This document shows positions 55,729 to 64,000 of a stretch of DNA of 64,000 bases, piece by piece. Both the position numbers and the translations under genes were made by a program. Positions within the stretch are counted from its first letter, which is position 1. Each line of letters begins with the position of its first letter. Under the pieces are notes generated by a model. It saw nothing but the letters and a program-made list of their open reading frames with translations, was not told where the DNA came from and did no database searches. Source of the stretch: Pseudalkalibacillus sp045920555 (GTDB taxonomy: Bacteria; Bacillota; Bacilli; Bacillales; Fictibacillaceae). The stretch spans positions 3,844,001 through 3,908,000 of the forward strand of contig NZ_CP174509.1 of the NCBI RefSeq assembly GCF_045920555.1, in the 5' to 3' direction.

Positions 55729-57201
55729 TTATTTCAATCCGGACCGATACACCGTCGGGGTACATGCTTCAAACTGTTTGAATTTAGCATTAAAATAAGT
55801 TTGGTGGGAATAGCCTGTTAAACGTGCGATTTCCTCCAAAGATAAATCCGTTTCCTTCAATAGACGTTTCGCCTCCCGAATCCGTACTTGATGAAGTGTT
55901 TTCCCGAATGACTGGCCTGATTCTGCTGCAAACCGGCGACTGAGGGTGCTTTTATTGATGCGAAGCGCATCAGCGCATTGCGCTAAATTCCAGCTGGCAT
56001 CCCAATAGTTGGACTCAATCAACTCCTTTGTTTTTTCCACGAGTGTACGAGCCCCTTCCTGTAATTGATCTTTTCCCTCCAAAAGTAAACGAGTTGTAAA
56101 AGCAAGCAGTTCTTGAACAATTTGATAGATGACTGGCTGATGCACGATAGTCTGAAAAACTTCATGATAGTTTGTTTCCCAAGAAACGCTTTTTATATTG
56201 TATGACTTCATATGCCTGCGAATCTGTGCAAGCACACTTGTAAGGCGAACACGAACAATTTCAGGGTCGGGGTACGGCTGCTGAAAAGTCAGGAATTCGC
56301 GCTCCACCCAATCACGGATGGCTTTTGTGTCCCTTTTTTCAAGCATTTCTATCCACTGGCGCTGTTCAAAGGGGGTAAGGAATGGATCCATTTCTTTCGA
56401 TGCCATTTGTTCGTCATCCGCCAAAATAATATCATATCCTTCGAAAAAAATTCGCCTCGTCAATTGACGGGTTTGCTGATAGATTCTTTTTAATGAATCT
56501 CCGGAAGAACCTTTTTGGATTACAATGGCAAGAGGCTCATCCATCCTCCTTTTCCAGTTTGCGAGAAATGCGTGGTATTCCTCACGTATCAATTCGCTCT
56601 TTTGTATTTCCTGTACACATAGAATTAAATTGGATAAAGCAAATATTCGAATCTTTCCAGTAAAAGAAAAACGCTGTAAAGCGTCATATACAAGAGGAAG
56701 CGCTTCTGATTGAGGGGTCAAAAATGCAACCATGGTCAACGGGTTGACGTGTTTACGTTCCGTTAAAAACAGATCAGGGTAATCAATGTCGAATGAACCC
56801 ATTTCTTCAGGTGCTCTATTTGTAACGTAACGTTTATCATTCCGTAATTTGTAACGGGTCTGTTGAATTAATCTGATCAAGTCTTCTTGGGAAAACGGGC
56901 GAAATAATACATCTTCTGCACGATACCGAAGTGCACGATATGCAGTTTGAAAGATTCGTTCAGACGATAACCCTAGCCATCGAATACTATGTTGCCGTAA
57001 CCACTCGCCGAATCTTTCACTGTCATGCTTCCATCCATCCATGTCCAATATGACAAGTTCAGGTATCTTACTCTTTACACCCTTTTCAAACTCCCCCAAT
57101 GTTTTCCATAGAATCAAGTGGACTCCCGTAAAATGCGATTCTACGACCCATCGGATTCCCTGAGTTTCTAATTCATCTTTAGCAACTAAATGAATTTCCA
57201 T
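55729..57201 (-). CDS. AraC-family regulator with a degenerate receiver-like domain
   Basis: A 490-residue regulator. Residues 1-120 look like a response-regulator receiver: a possible phospho-acceptor Asp is in LVILDMDGWK, but the conserved Thr/Ser region is GLSSER and the invariant Lys position reads DVLFRPF (Arg). A long middle region and a C-terminal AraC double helix-turn-helix follow (about 390-488, NKSTLSRRFAAESGQSFG and HQTYFNAKFK). No histidine kinase gene is nearby. Its position upstream of hutU on the same strand makes it a candidate activator of the hutUIG unit; this is inference. The start uses the ATG behind AAAGGTG; the frame extends ten codons upstream. Confidence 0.82.
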   Translation of the reverse strand: MEIHLVAKDELETQGIRWVVESHFTGVHLILWKTLGEFEKGVKSKIPELVILDMDGWKHDSERFGEWLRQHSIRWLGLSSERIFQTAYRALRYRAEDVLFRPFSQEDLIRLIQQTRYKLRNDKRYVTNRAPEEMGSFDIDYPDLFLTERKHVNPLTMVAFLTPQSEALPLVYDALQRFSFTGKIRIFALSNLILCVQEIQKSELIREEYHAFLANWKRRMDEPLAIVIQKGSSGDSLKRIYQQTRQLTRRIFFEGYDIILADDEQMASKEMDPFLTPFEQRQWIEMLEKRDTKAIRDWVEREFLTFQQPYPDPEIVRVRLTSVLAQIRRHMKSYNIKSVSWETNYHEVFQTIVHQPVIYQIVQELLAFTTRLLLEGKDQLQEGARTLVEKTKELIESNYWDASWNLAQCADALRINKSTLSRRFAAESGQSFGKTLHQVRIREAKRLLKETDLSLEEIARLTGYSHQTYFNAKFKQFEACTPTVYRSGLK

Positions 57202-57390
57202 TCTGCTACACCTTTCTTGTTGCCTATGCACGGATTATACTAAGGCACTTTTCCCTCATCTATTTTATTATGTTCCGAATTCTCTCTCCGCAATTCGGGT
57301 GTTTGAGCGAAGAAGGGTTTCCGTTCTTTGAAGGTCAGGATCCCTACAAAGATCAACCTAATAGTTCATAAAAAAGCATCAAGCCTTTAG

Positions 57391-57560
57391 GTGAATGACC
57401 CCTCCTTAACACCCTTTCGGGATATTTAAAGAAGGGGCTTCCTGTTTCGCAGACCGTTGCGTAGAGGGGTTTCCCACTACGTCTTACATAATCTCCACAG
57501 GCGTAGATTATACTGTTCGGACACAACCTTGCCCTACAGTTCGTATGATTCAGTTTGTCA
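57391..57560 (-). ncRNA. IS605-type right end with putative omega RNA
   Basis: Downstream of the broken tnpB the minus strand carries a structured tail with several stem-loops and ends in the hairpin AAACAGGAAGCCCCTTC ... CCCGAAAGGG ... GGAGGGGTCATTCAC. TnpB elements encode their guide RNA across the 3' end of tnpB and the right end. The guide would begin just past 57391. The stretch from there to the AraC gene shows nothing else. Confidence 0.5.
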
Positions 57561-58670
57561 CAAGTAATTCTTCTAATGCTTTTTGTAGGATGTTTAATGC
57601 TGCGTTTTGGTCTCTATCCAACACTGTTCCGCATTTTGTACAAATATGAGTACGAATAGAAAGTGACTTCTTTACACGATTCCCACAATAGGAACAGTCT
57701 TGAGAAGTGTATTTTGGTTCTACTTTTTTCAGTAGTCCTCCATGCTTTTCGCATTTATACAAAAGCATGTTTCGGAACATTCCCCAACCTGCATCCGAAA
57801 TGGATTTCGATAACTTTCTATTTCTGACCATGCCGCAGATATTTAGATTTTCTACAGCGACAACAGAATAATCTTTTGACAGGTTGTAACTTAGCTTGTG
57901 AAGAAAATCTCTGCGCTGGTTTGCGACTTTCTCGTGTAAAGAACGAACCTTTTGTACTTGTTTGATGTAGTTGAGAGAGCCTTTTTTCTTCTTAGAAAGA
58001 GTACGCTGTGCCTTCTTTAGTTGTTTCTCTTTCTTACGAAGAAATCTTGGGTTTTTAATCTCTAACCCATTAGAAAGGACCGCATACTTATTAAGTCCAA
58101 CGTCAATTCCTATTGCACGATTCGTATCAATAGAAGGTGGTAATGCTTGTCTTTCGACACAAAAAATCGCATACCATTTCTTTCCTTGACGTTTGATAAT
58201 AAGTTGTTTAATTGTTCCTTCTAATGGTCTATGAAGCAAGATATCTATTTAACCTAGCTTTTTATTGTATAACTTACCATTATCAGAAAAGGACATAGCA
58301 TAACGATGTATTCCATTTGGTTTGAAACCGAACTGAGGGAAAGTCATACTATTATAATTTTTATACTTTTTCTGTTTTGGATATTTTGCATCTTTACGAA
58401 AGAAGCTTTCAAACGCTTTTTGTAGACGTACAAAGACTTCCTGTAAAGGCTGGGAAGGTACTTCTTTTAGAAAAGGATATTTCTTTTTATCTAGTGTTTG
58501 TTGGTTTTGCATATCATAACGACTGTAATTTTTTTTGTGTTTTGTTTATATTTCCGTTCTTTATCTAAAAGAGCAGAATTGTAGGTTTGACGACAATATT
58601 GTAACCAACGTTCTAGTATTTCTTTTTGTTCTTCTGTTGGATAGACTTTATATTTTTGATTTAGCAACAT
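57550..58670 (-). pseudogene. IS200/IS605-family TnpB (RNA-guided nuclease), disrupted
   Basis: About 373 codons. The N-terminus (MLLNQKYKVYPTEEQ) and the KKYPFLKEVPSQPLQEVF segment are in different frames, linked by an indel in the A-run near 58530. An in-frame TAA at 58249 then breaks the middle (KLG stop IDILLHRP). The C-terminal 229 residues are intact and hold the RuvC residues Asp in GIDVGLNKYA, Glu in AVENLNI and Asp in DRDQNAALNI, plus the CSYCGN/CTKCG zinc finger. Full-length product cannot be made without frameshift and readthrough. Confidence 0.85.
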
Positions 58671-58694
58671 TGTCACCACCTCCAATGGTTTATG

Positions 58695-58894
58695 TGGATA
58701 ATTATACCAAGAAGAGATTATGGGAACAAGCGTTTGGATTACAGCAACCGAAATTCATCCCCTCCCTATCCTTGGGCTACGCCCTTCACAGGCTTGAGGA
58801 AGGGGAATTCTTTCGGAATTTGTTAAAAAAGGACGATCAAAATTTTCTATTGATTGCCCCTTTTCCTATTGTTGATTACTGGCATTCATTTTAA
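58695..58894 (+). pseudogene. Unidentified gene fragment carrying an IS605-type hairpin
   Basis: An open frame reading YVDNYTKKRLWEQAFGLQQPKFI, then codons that coincide with an IS605-like hairpin, then LLKKDDQNFLLIAPFPIVDYW before a stop. The two flanks look coding and the centre does not, as if the hairpin had been inserted into a gene. The family is not recognised. Confidence 0.3.
58753..58810 (-). repeat. IS200/IS605-type end hairpin
   Basis: On the minus strand CCCCTTCCTCAAGC ... GGGCGTAGCCC ... ATAGGGAGGGGATGAAT, the same design as the hairpins at 48126-48177, 57391-57448 and 61141-61180. It lies just upstream of the disrupted tnpB. Confidence 0.55.
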
Positions 58895-58916
58895 ATAAAC
58901 ACTATTGTGTATTCAA

Positions 58917-59402
58917 TTACTTTTCTTCTTTCCAAATAGGTAAAACTGTAGAATATTTAATTTCCCTTAGGGATAAGCTAGTTTGAATACGTGTGATTCC
59001 AAGCTTATTTAATTTTCTAATAAAGCTCTCCAGTTCCTTCCTATCTTTGTTCGCTACCTTTAATAAATAATCATACTCTCCAGTTAAGAGGTGACATTCT
59101 AACACTTCGGGCATTGCTACTAATGCCTTTTCTAAAACATTAAGTTTTTCTTCCTGATGAATATTCGTGCTTATGAAAATAAAAGATAGTAAATCAAAAC
59201 CCAACTTCTCTTGGTTTAAAATTGAAACTTGTTGATTTATATAACCTTCCACTTCTAATCGTTTTATCCTTGTATGTGTTGCAGGCGGAGACAAATTTAC
59301 ACGTTTGGCAATTTCAGAATTGCTTACCTGAGCTCCTTTTTGCAGTATGTCTAATATTTGAATGTCAATATCATCGAGTACTTTACTTACTAAAGATTCC
59401 AC
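58917..59402 (-). CDS. Lrp/AsnC-family transcriptional regulator
   Basis: A 161-residue regulator: N-terminal AsnC-type helix-turn-helix (about 8-62, DIDIQILDILQKGAQVSNSEIAKRV, LSPPATHTRIKRLEVEGYI) and a C-terminal RAM ligand-binding domain (about 75-155, ECHLLTGEYDYLLKV). The GTG start follows GGGAG at nine bases. It is divergent from an EamA-type exporter gene 230 bases away, the usual arrangement for amino-acid-responsive control of an efflux protein. Confidence 0.92.
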   Translation of the reverse strand: MESLVSKVLDDIDIQILDILQKGAQVSNSEIAKRVNLSPPATHTRIKRLEVEGYINQQVSILNQEKLGFDLLSFIFISTNIHQEEKLNVLEKALVAMPEVLECHLLTGEYDYLLKVANKDRKELESFIRKLNKLGITRIQTSLSLREIKYSTVLPIWKEEK

Positions 59403-59633
59403 CTATCTCCACTCCCTTACATTTCTTCTAAAACCAAAAAGGTTTAAACTTTAAAATCGAATTAAATTTCGAAAAAACTAACCTTAACTTAATTTTATTT
59501 CAAGTTAATCAAATTATACAATAAAATATATTGTGTTAACAGGTTAAATGTTAAAATTATTAATGACAACAAATATTATGTACATATAGATTCAAAGATA
59601 TAACATTTGAACAGTTTAAAAGGAGATAAGAAT

Positions 59634-60548
59634 ATGCCTTACAGATATTTTTTGTTACTACTTTTAACAAGTTTATTATGGGCAGGAAATTTTATCGTTG
59701 GAAAATCTCTTGTCGAACACGCTTCACCAATGACCTTGACAACCATACGGTGGGCTATTGCTGTTTTTTGCCTTTTCCCTCTTGTATGGTGGAAGGAAAA
59801 AAGGATACTACCCCCACGAAGTGCCATTTTTCCTTTAATTTTAATGGGAATAACCGGTGCTGTTTTATTTAATCTCTTTCAATTTTTTGCACTAGAGTAT
59901 ACAACCGCGACGAATGTTGGGTTAATTTCAACATTAAATATGTTTTCAATTGCTGTTTTTTCATTCGTTTTTCTTAAAGAAAGAGTGAGTATGCTACAAA
60001 TAATTTCTATGTTGTTTTCACTTTTTGGAGTGATTCTGGTTTTGTCGAAAGGAAACATAGACCTCATCCTTTCATTACATTTTAATACCGGTGATTTATG
60101 GATGCTTGCTGCTGTATATGTATGGGGGATTTATTCTGTTTGCAGCAAATGGGCATTGACCAAGACATCGCCAATGATGTCAATTTTATATTCTGCTATT
60201 TTTGGACTTATGTCACTTATACCTTTTAATGTTACTGATTTTACTGTTATCAATATAACTTCTTCTTTCATAGGATCGATTTTGTTTACAGGCGTTATCT
60301 CAACAGTTGTATGTATGGTCCTTTGGAATATTGGTATCCAAAAAATAGGTGCAACAACATCAGGAATCTTTTTGAATTTCAATCCAATTTTCACCTCAAT
60401 TTTAGCTTTTATAATATTAGGCGAACAAATGACATGGATTCAAGGAGTCGGCAGCTGCATTGTGATTATAGGATGTTATTTATTCTCGCACTTTAAAACA
60501 AAAGTGATTCCAGTCAGAAATGTAGTGAATCCAAGCTTTCAACGTTGA
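59634..60548 (+). CDS. EamA/DMT-family transporter
   Basis: A 304-residue membrane protein with ten hydrophobic segments in two EamA repeats (about 5-135 and 150-285). The LLWAGNFIVGKSL start and the LGEQMTWIQGVGSCIVIIG end of the second repeat are typical. It probably exports an amino acid or other metabolite, controlled by the divergent Lrp-type regulator. The ATG at 59634 follows AAAGGAGA; an in-frame alternative nine codons earlier has no site. Confidence 0.88.
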   Translation: MPYRYFLLLLLTSLLWAGNFIVGKSLVEHASPMTLTTIRWAIAVFCLFPLVWWKEKRILPPRSAIFPLILMGITGAVLFNLFQFFALEYTTATNVGLISTLNMFSIAVFSFVFLKERVSMLQIISMLFSLFGVILVLSKGNIDLILSLHFNTGDLWMLAAVYVWGIYSVCSKWALTKTSPMMSILYSAIFGLMSLIPFNVTDFTVINITSSFIGSILFTGVISTVVCMVLWNIGIQKIGATTSGIFLNFNPIFTSILAFIILGEQMTWIQGVGSCIVIIGCYLFSHFKTKVIPVRNVVNPSFQR

Positions 60549-60616
60549 TGAATTTATTTATGTATTATTGTTATTATAGAGATAATAAAGGTATTGGACC
60601 TGTTTATCCAAAACGC

Positions 60617-61021
60617 TCACCCCCTTGTTTTTTGTTGTTCAACATAACGCTTAATGGTTGCACTCGATACATTTCCTGCGGTCGATACAAAATAGGAACG
60701 TGTCCAAAGACTCGGCAGATGTTGAAGATGAGGAAATTCCTCTCTTAACTTTCTAGAAGTCACTCCTTTGATTTTTGCCATAATATCAGCAGGACTAAGT
60801 GTTGGTAGTGTGTTTAGGAACATGTGGGTATGGTCTTTGTCGCACTCTAAAGCAACAATGACAATTTCTAATTCTTCACATATTTCCTGTACTAACTGTT
60901 TAAATCGTTCCTCTACATCAGTACGGAGAAATATTTTCCTTCTGTATCGAGGACAAAAAACGAAATGATAGTTGATTAATGATACGGTTTTGTTTGTTCT
61001 TCTGTATTCGTTCATATTCAC
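60617..61021 (-). CDS. IS200/IS605-family transposase TnpA
   Basis: A 134-residue Y1 transposase. The HUH motif is HTHMF (about residues 65-69) and the catalytic Tyr lies in TIKRYVEQQ near the C-terminus (about residue 127). The segments RYRRKIFL and SPADIMAKIKGVTSRKL are characteristic. The reading frame is intact and of normal length. It acts on single-stranded ends folded as hairpins. It stands alone without tnpB, as in IS200-type elements, between the EamA and fucosidase genes. Confidence 0.93.
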   Translation of the reverse strand: MNMNEYRRTNKTVSLINYHFVFCPRYRRKIFLRTDVEERFKQLVQEICEELEIVIVALECDKDHTHMFLNTLPTLSPADIMAKIKGVTSRKLREEFPHLQHLPSLWTRSYFVSTAGNVSSATIKRYVEQQKTRG

Positions 61022-61140
61022 AATGTATCAGTTTTGTTTATAAACTACAACAGTTATACAACAAAAAGAGAGTGAAATTTTCGGATACTTGAAGTACCAC
61101 AAAACCTTTCCGATTTTAGCGGTGCTCCGTATCCGTTCTC

Positions 61141-61180
61141 ACTCTCATCCCATCCCTAAAGGCGGGCTATGCCCTGCAAA
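61141..61180 (-). repeat. Probable end hairpin of the TnpA element
   Basis: On the minus strand GCAGGGCATAGCCC ... TAGGGATGGGATGAGA lies 120 bases upstream of tnpA and resembles the hairpin at 58753-58810 (GGGCGTAGCCC ... TAGGGAGGGGATGA). The remaining bases up to 61307 have no gene. Confidence 0.5.
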
Positions 61181-61307
61181 GACTTTCCCGTTCGGAAAAT
61201 CTGTAATAAAAGATCAACCCTCACTCTAAAAGTTTATTTTAATTATAGATCATTAGATAAGTCGAAACTCTTATTATAGAATCGGAAAATGTTAGGTACC
61301 TATTTCC

Positions 61308-62600
61308 TCATTCCAAACTAAGCTCAATCACAGGTACTACATGGTCTGGCTTAATAACTGGTAGCTCTAGGACTGTTTCATTATTCCCGATAACCGGTAT
61401 GTCGTGATGAAAGACATCCGATTCTTCAAAGGTTTTGACTGGTATTTCGGAATAGTCATGAAGAAATCTCGCATATTTCACTTTTTGCGAAAAATTCTTC
61501 AAGTGGATCGTTCTGAAAGGCCATGAAAAGATATGTATAAATACCTTCTCCCCTTTTTGCGTGAGTCTACAATCTTGCGGACATTCAAACGAACTTGATC
61601 CAGCACCGTAGATCGCTTCACTGTGGAAGTTTATCCACCCCTCTATTTCTTCAAGTACTTCCAGCGTCCTTGTATCGAAATTTCCTCTTGCAGTCGGACC
61701 GCAATTCAATAAGAGATTTCCATCATTTGAAACGGTATCAATTAACAACTTGATCAGCATCTCCGATGATTTCCAATGAAGATTGTTCGGATTATAACAC
61801 CATGTTCCATTCAGCGTCTGACAAGCTTCCCAAATTCTTTTTGCTCCTTCGGGTGTATAAAGTGGTTCTGCCGGCTGGTACTGCTCCGGTGTATAAACTC
61901 CTCGATCCAACCCTAACCGATTATTGAGCAGTATATGCGGCTGATGGGTCAGGATCAGTTGTTCAAGGTCTTCCGATTTCCAGTCATCAGGTCCTTTCCC
62001 TTTTGACCATCCCCAATCTCGATCTCCGTAGGAAAAGTCGAACCAGAAGTAATCAATCTTCCCATATCGGGTTACAAGCTCTTCTACTTGATCAAATAAA
62101 TATTGTTGGTAAATGGACATGTCCCGCTGCTCATTCCTTGCATTCTCATCTTCCCGCTGAGGATGGAGACCGTCGATTGTAAAATGTTCGTGGGACCAGT
62201 CGATGACAGAATGATAGAAGCCGATTTTCATCCCTTCCTGACGACATGCTTCCACAAACTCACGAAGAAGATCTTTTCCATAAGCGGTATTTGTAATTTT
62301 ACAATCGGTATACTCACTGTCCCATAAAGCGAATCCTTCATGATGTTTTGTCGTAAAAACGATGTATTTCATTCCGCTTTTCTTCGCTTGCTTCACCCAT
62401 TTTTCCGGTTTAACAAGATCTGGATTGAATTGTTGCAGATACATATCATATTCAGTTTTTGAAATTTTATCCTGCGTCATGATCCATTCATCTTTTGCTT
62501 TTAACGAGTAAAGCCCCCAATGAATAAACATACCAAACCGGTTATGTAGGAACCAGGTTGGATCCCCGTATTTTTCCGGCCAGTCATATAACCCACTCAT
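61308..62600 (-). CDS. Alpha-L-fucosidase, GH29 (second)
   Basis: A 430-residue GH29 enzyme. Motifs are FGMFIHWGLYSL (about residue 22), TTKHHEGFALWDS (about residue 80), and the nucleophile Asp in IDYFWFDFSYGD (about residue 190), with GNLLLNCGPTARG later. It differs in sequence from the fucosidase at 17505-18878, so it is not a recent duplicate. No signal peptide is present. The ATG at 62600 follows GGAGG at nine bases and lies two bases after the cutC stop, so it is translationally coupled to CutC and the aminopeptidase. Confidence 0.9.
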   Translation of the reverse strand: MSGLYDWPEKYGDPTWFLHNRFGMFIHWGLYSLKAKDEWIMTQDKISKTEYDMYLQQFNPDLVKPEKWVKQAKKSGMKYIVFTTKHHEGFALWDSEYTDCKITNTAYGKDLLREFVEACRQEGMKIGFYHSVIDWSHEHFTIDGLHPQREDENARNEQRDMSIYQQYLFDQVEELVTRYGKIDYFWFDFSYGDRDWGWSKGKGPDDWKSEDLEQLILTHQPHILLNNRLGLDRGVYTPEQYQPAEPLYTPEGAKRIWEACQTLNGTWCYNPNNLHWKSSEMLIKLLIDTVSNDGNLLLNCGPTARGNFDTRTLEVLEEIEGWINFHSEAIYGAGSSSFECPQDCRLTQKGEKVFIHIFSWPFRTIHLKNFSQKVKYARFLHDYSEIPVKTFEESDVFHHDIPVIGNNETVLELPVIKPDHVVPVIELSLE

Positions 62601-62602
62601 GT

Positions 62603-63301
62603 TCAACTTCCTCCCCTTAAGGTTTTCTGAATAAGCTTGACGACGTCCTCATCAAAGGTATTCCTAAAAGAATGATCGATCCTGACAGCTTTACCAAAAT
62701 GGTATTGATTTGCATTTACGGTTTCATGGATTCCTTGAATATTATCGAGTGTCAAGCCTGCACCAGGCATTATGTCAGGTCCGTTCATTTTTTTTGTAAT
62801 ATGGACAAGTTTCCTGAGCTTCCATTTCCCTTCAATACAGCTTTTTTCCCCGCCTGAAGTGAGGATCCGTTTCACATTCATTTTGTATTTGATCAGCGAT
62901 TCGTAGGCTTCATCCAAAGAATGAACCTCATCGAAAGCTCTGTGAAACGTAATGTCCAATTGTGGATAGGTTCCGATGATTGTCTCTAAGATTTGTTCAT
63001 CGATCCTGTTATCTTCAGTGAGTGCCCCAAAAACGATCCTGGCCCCCCCAAGTGATAACACCTTTCGGATATCTTCCCGAATGATTTTCAAATCGCCATC
63101 CGTGTAACAATAGTGGTAGCTGTGGGGACGGATCATCACCTGGACCGGTATCGACACGCTTTCCAATACTTGTTTTATCGTTCCATAGCTTGGTGTCAAT
63201 CCACCTTCCTGGATGGCTGATACCAATTCGATTCTGTCCGCACCTAGTTTTTCTGCTTGTACTGCCTCCTGACCATTTTGAACAATAACCTCTAACACCA
63301 T
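62603..63301 (-). CDS. cutC: CutC-family protein
   Basis: A 232-residue CutC TIM-barrel protein. Family motifs are ADRIELVSAIQEGGLTPS (about residue 20), MIRPHSYHYCY (about 55) and FHRAFDEV (about 125), with LTSGGEKSC later. The name refers to copper homeostasis, but the role of bacterial CutC is disputed. It lies between an aminopeptidase and a fucosidase, so a sugar-related activity is possible. The ATG at 63301 is preferred over the TTG four codons earlier because the GGAGG would otherwise touch the start. Confidence 0.9.
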   Translation of the reverse strand: MVLEVIVQNGQEAVQAEKLGADRIELVSAIQEGGLTPSYGTIKQVLESVSIPVQVMIRPHSYHYCYTDGDLKIIREDIRKVLSLGGARIVFGALTEDNRIDEQILETIIGTYPQLDITFHRAFDEVHSLDEAYESLIKYKMNVKRILTSGGEKSCIEGKWKLRKLVHITKKMNGPDIMPGAGLTLDNIQGIHETVNANQYHFGKAVRIDHSFRNTFDEDVVKLIQKTLRGGS

Positions 63302-63302
63302 T

Positions 63303-64000
63303 TCACTCTTCAACCTCCATATGAATCAGTTCGGCCAATAATCGAACACCATAGCCTGATGCACCCGGAACATGATAGCCTTGTACTTTCCATGGTCGTA
63401 CGGTATTTGCCATATCAATGTGTACCCATTTCCGCTCCGCTACTACGAAGTGATTTAAAAATACAGCAGCCGTGATCGCACCTCCGAAAAGTGAGGAACC
63501 GACATTATTCAAATCCGCACAATCACTTTCTAAATACGTTTCATAATCGTGGATCAAAGGCATTGGCCATACGTGATCGCCGGTATGATCGCCTAGTTCC
63601 TTATAGGACCACAAATCTTCTTCAGGATTGCTGAAGATGCCTGCTGCTTTCAATCCAAGCGCTTGACCGATCGTCCCGGTCAATGTTGCGATATCAATAA
63701 TTGTCGTTGCACCTAATTCTTGCGCATGTAAAAGACCTTCTGCTAGGATCAATCTTCCCTCACCATCGGTATTACCAACCTCGACAGTTGTTCCATTTTT
63801 GTACTTGATCACATCTGAAGGAAGAAAAGCATCCCTTCCTGCAACATTTGTAACTAACGGTAAAACGGCAGTTACGTGAACAGGACTATTCAAGTCTGCC
63901 AGTAATTTCATTGCCCCGACTACCGCGGCAGAACCACCCATATCCATCTTCATTTCACCGATATCACTTGCTGTCTTGACATTTACACCGCCTGAATCGA
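63303..64000 (-). CDS. Leucyl aminopeptidase (M17), 5' end outside the window
   Basis: The C-terminal ~231 residues of a cytosolic M17 aminopeptidase; the coding frame continues past the right window edge. The active-site features KMDMGGSAAVVGAM and the family signature NTDGEGRLILAEGL (in place of the usual NTDAEGRL) are present. It removes N-terminal amino acids in a zinc/manganese-dependent way. The stop lies one base before the cutC ATG, so the genes form one operon with the fucosidase. Such an arrangement could serve degradation of glycopeptides; this is inference. Confidence 0.93.
   Translation of the reverse strand, partial: DSGGVNVKTASDIGEMKMDMGGSAAVVGAMKLLADLNSPVHVTAVLPLVTNVAGRDAFLPSDVIKYKNGTTVEVGNTDGEGRLILAEGLLHAQELGATTIIDIATLTGTIGQALGLKAAGIFSNPEEDLWSYKELGDHTGDHVWPMPLIHDYETYLESDCADLNNVGSSLFGGAITAAVFLNHFVVAERKWVHIDMANTVRPWKVQGYHVPGASGYGVRLLAELIHMEVEE

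Noticed and set aside
48126..61180. CRISPR-like repeats
   Set aside because: The repeated hairpins are few, widely spaced, variable and linked to IS605 genes; there are no regular spacers or cas genes.

Overview
The window looks like a chromosomal segment of a low-GC Bacillota, most likely a member of Bacillaceae. The evidence is the A+T-rich sequence, GGAGG-type ribosome binding sites with some TTG/GTG starts, a HutP-type histidine antiterminator, NagR (YvoA)-like control of GlcNAc genes, and Bacillus-style transporter families. I cannot name the species.

Layout. (1) 1-7932: a dipeptide/nickel-type ABC importer (two ATPases, two permeases, minus strand) faces a divergent lipoprotein binding protein and two tandem cytosine-deaminase-like amidohydrolases. 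(2) 8411-13997: a GlcNAc locus, SIS protein-nagR-nagB-nagA (minus), divergent from a PTS EIICBA gene (plus). Two near-identical palindromic operators lie over the presumed promoters. (3) 14946-41354: a 26-kb minus-strand glycan locus. It holds an oxidoreductase, two paralogous sugar-phosphate isomerase-like proteins, GH29, GH20-like, GH125, two GH38, GH3, a CUT1 sugar importer (binding protein plus two permeases, no ATPase), a membrane-bound AraC regulator, a DUF624 protein and a 1025-residue clan GH-A-like enzyme. The enzyme set fits breakdown of N-glycan oligosaccharides. The hydrolases show no signal peptides, so import before intracellular trimming is likely, and released GlcNAc could enter the nag pathway next door. 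(4) 42226-57201: histidine utilisation split into two units, hutP-hutH-transporter (plus) and hutU-hutI-hutG-yjiH-like (minus), separated by two PepSY genes and an IS3-family element. An AraC protein with a degenerate receiver domain lies just upstream of hutU. (5) 57391-61200: IS200/IS605 debris, consisting of a broken TnpB, a solo TnpA and hairpin ends, around an Lrp regulator and a divergent EamA exporter. (6) 61308-64000: leucyl aminopeptidase (cut by the window edge), CutC and a second GH29 fucosidase in a tight operon.

Decayed DNA lies between the loci: a Gfo/Idh pseudogene, IS110, IS630 and IS3 transposase remnants, and IS605 end hairpins at four sites. I saw no tRNA, rRNA or CRISPR array. 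Start codons were adjusted where a clear ribosome binding site pointed to an internal start.
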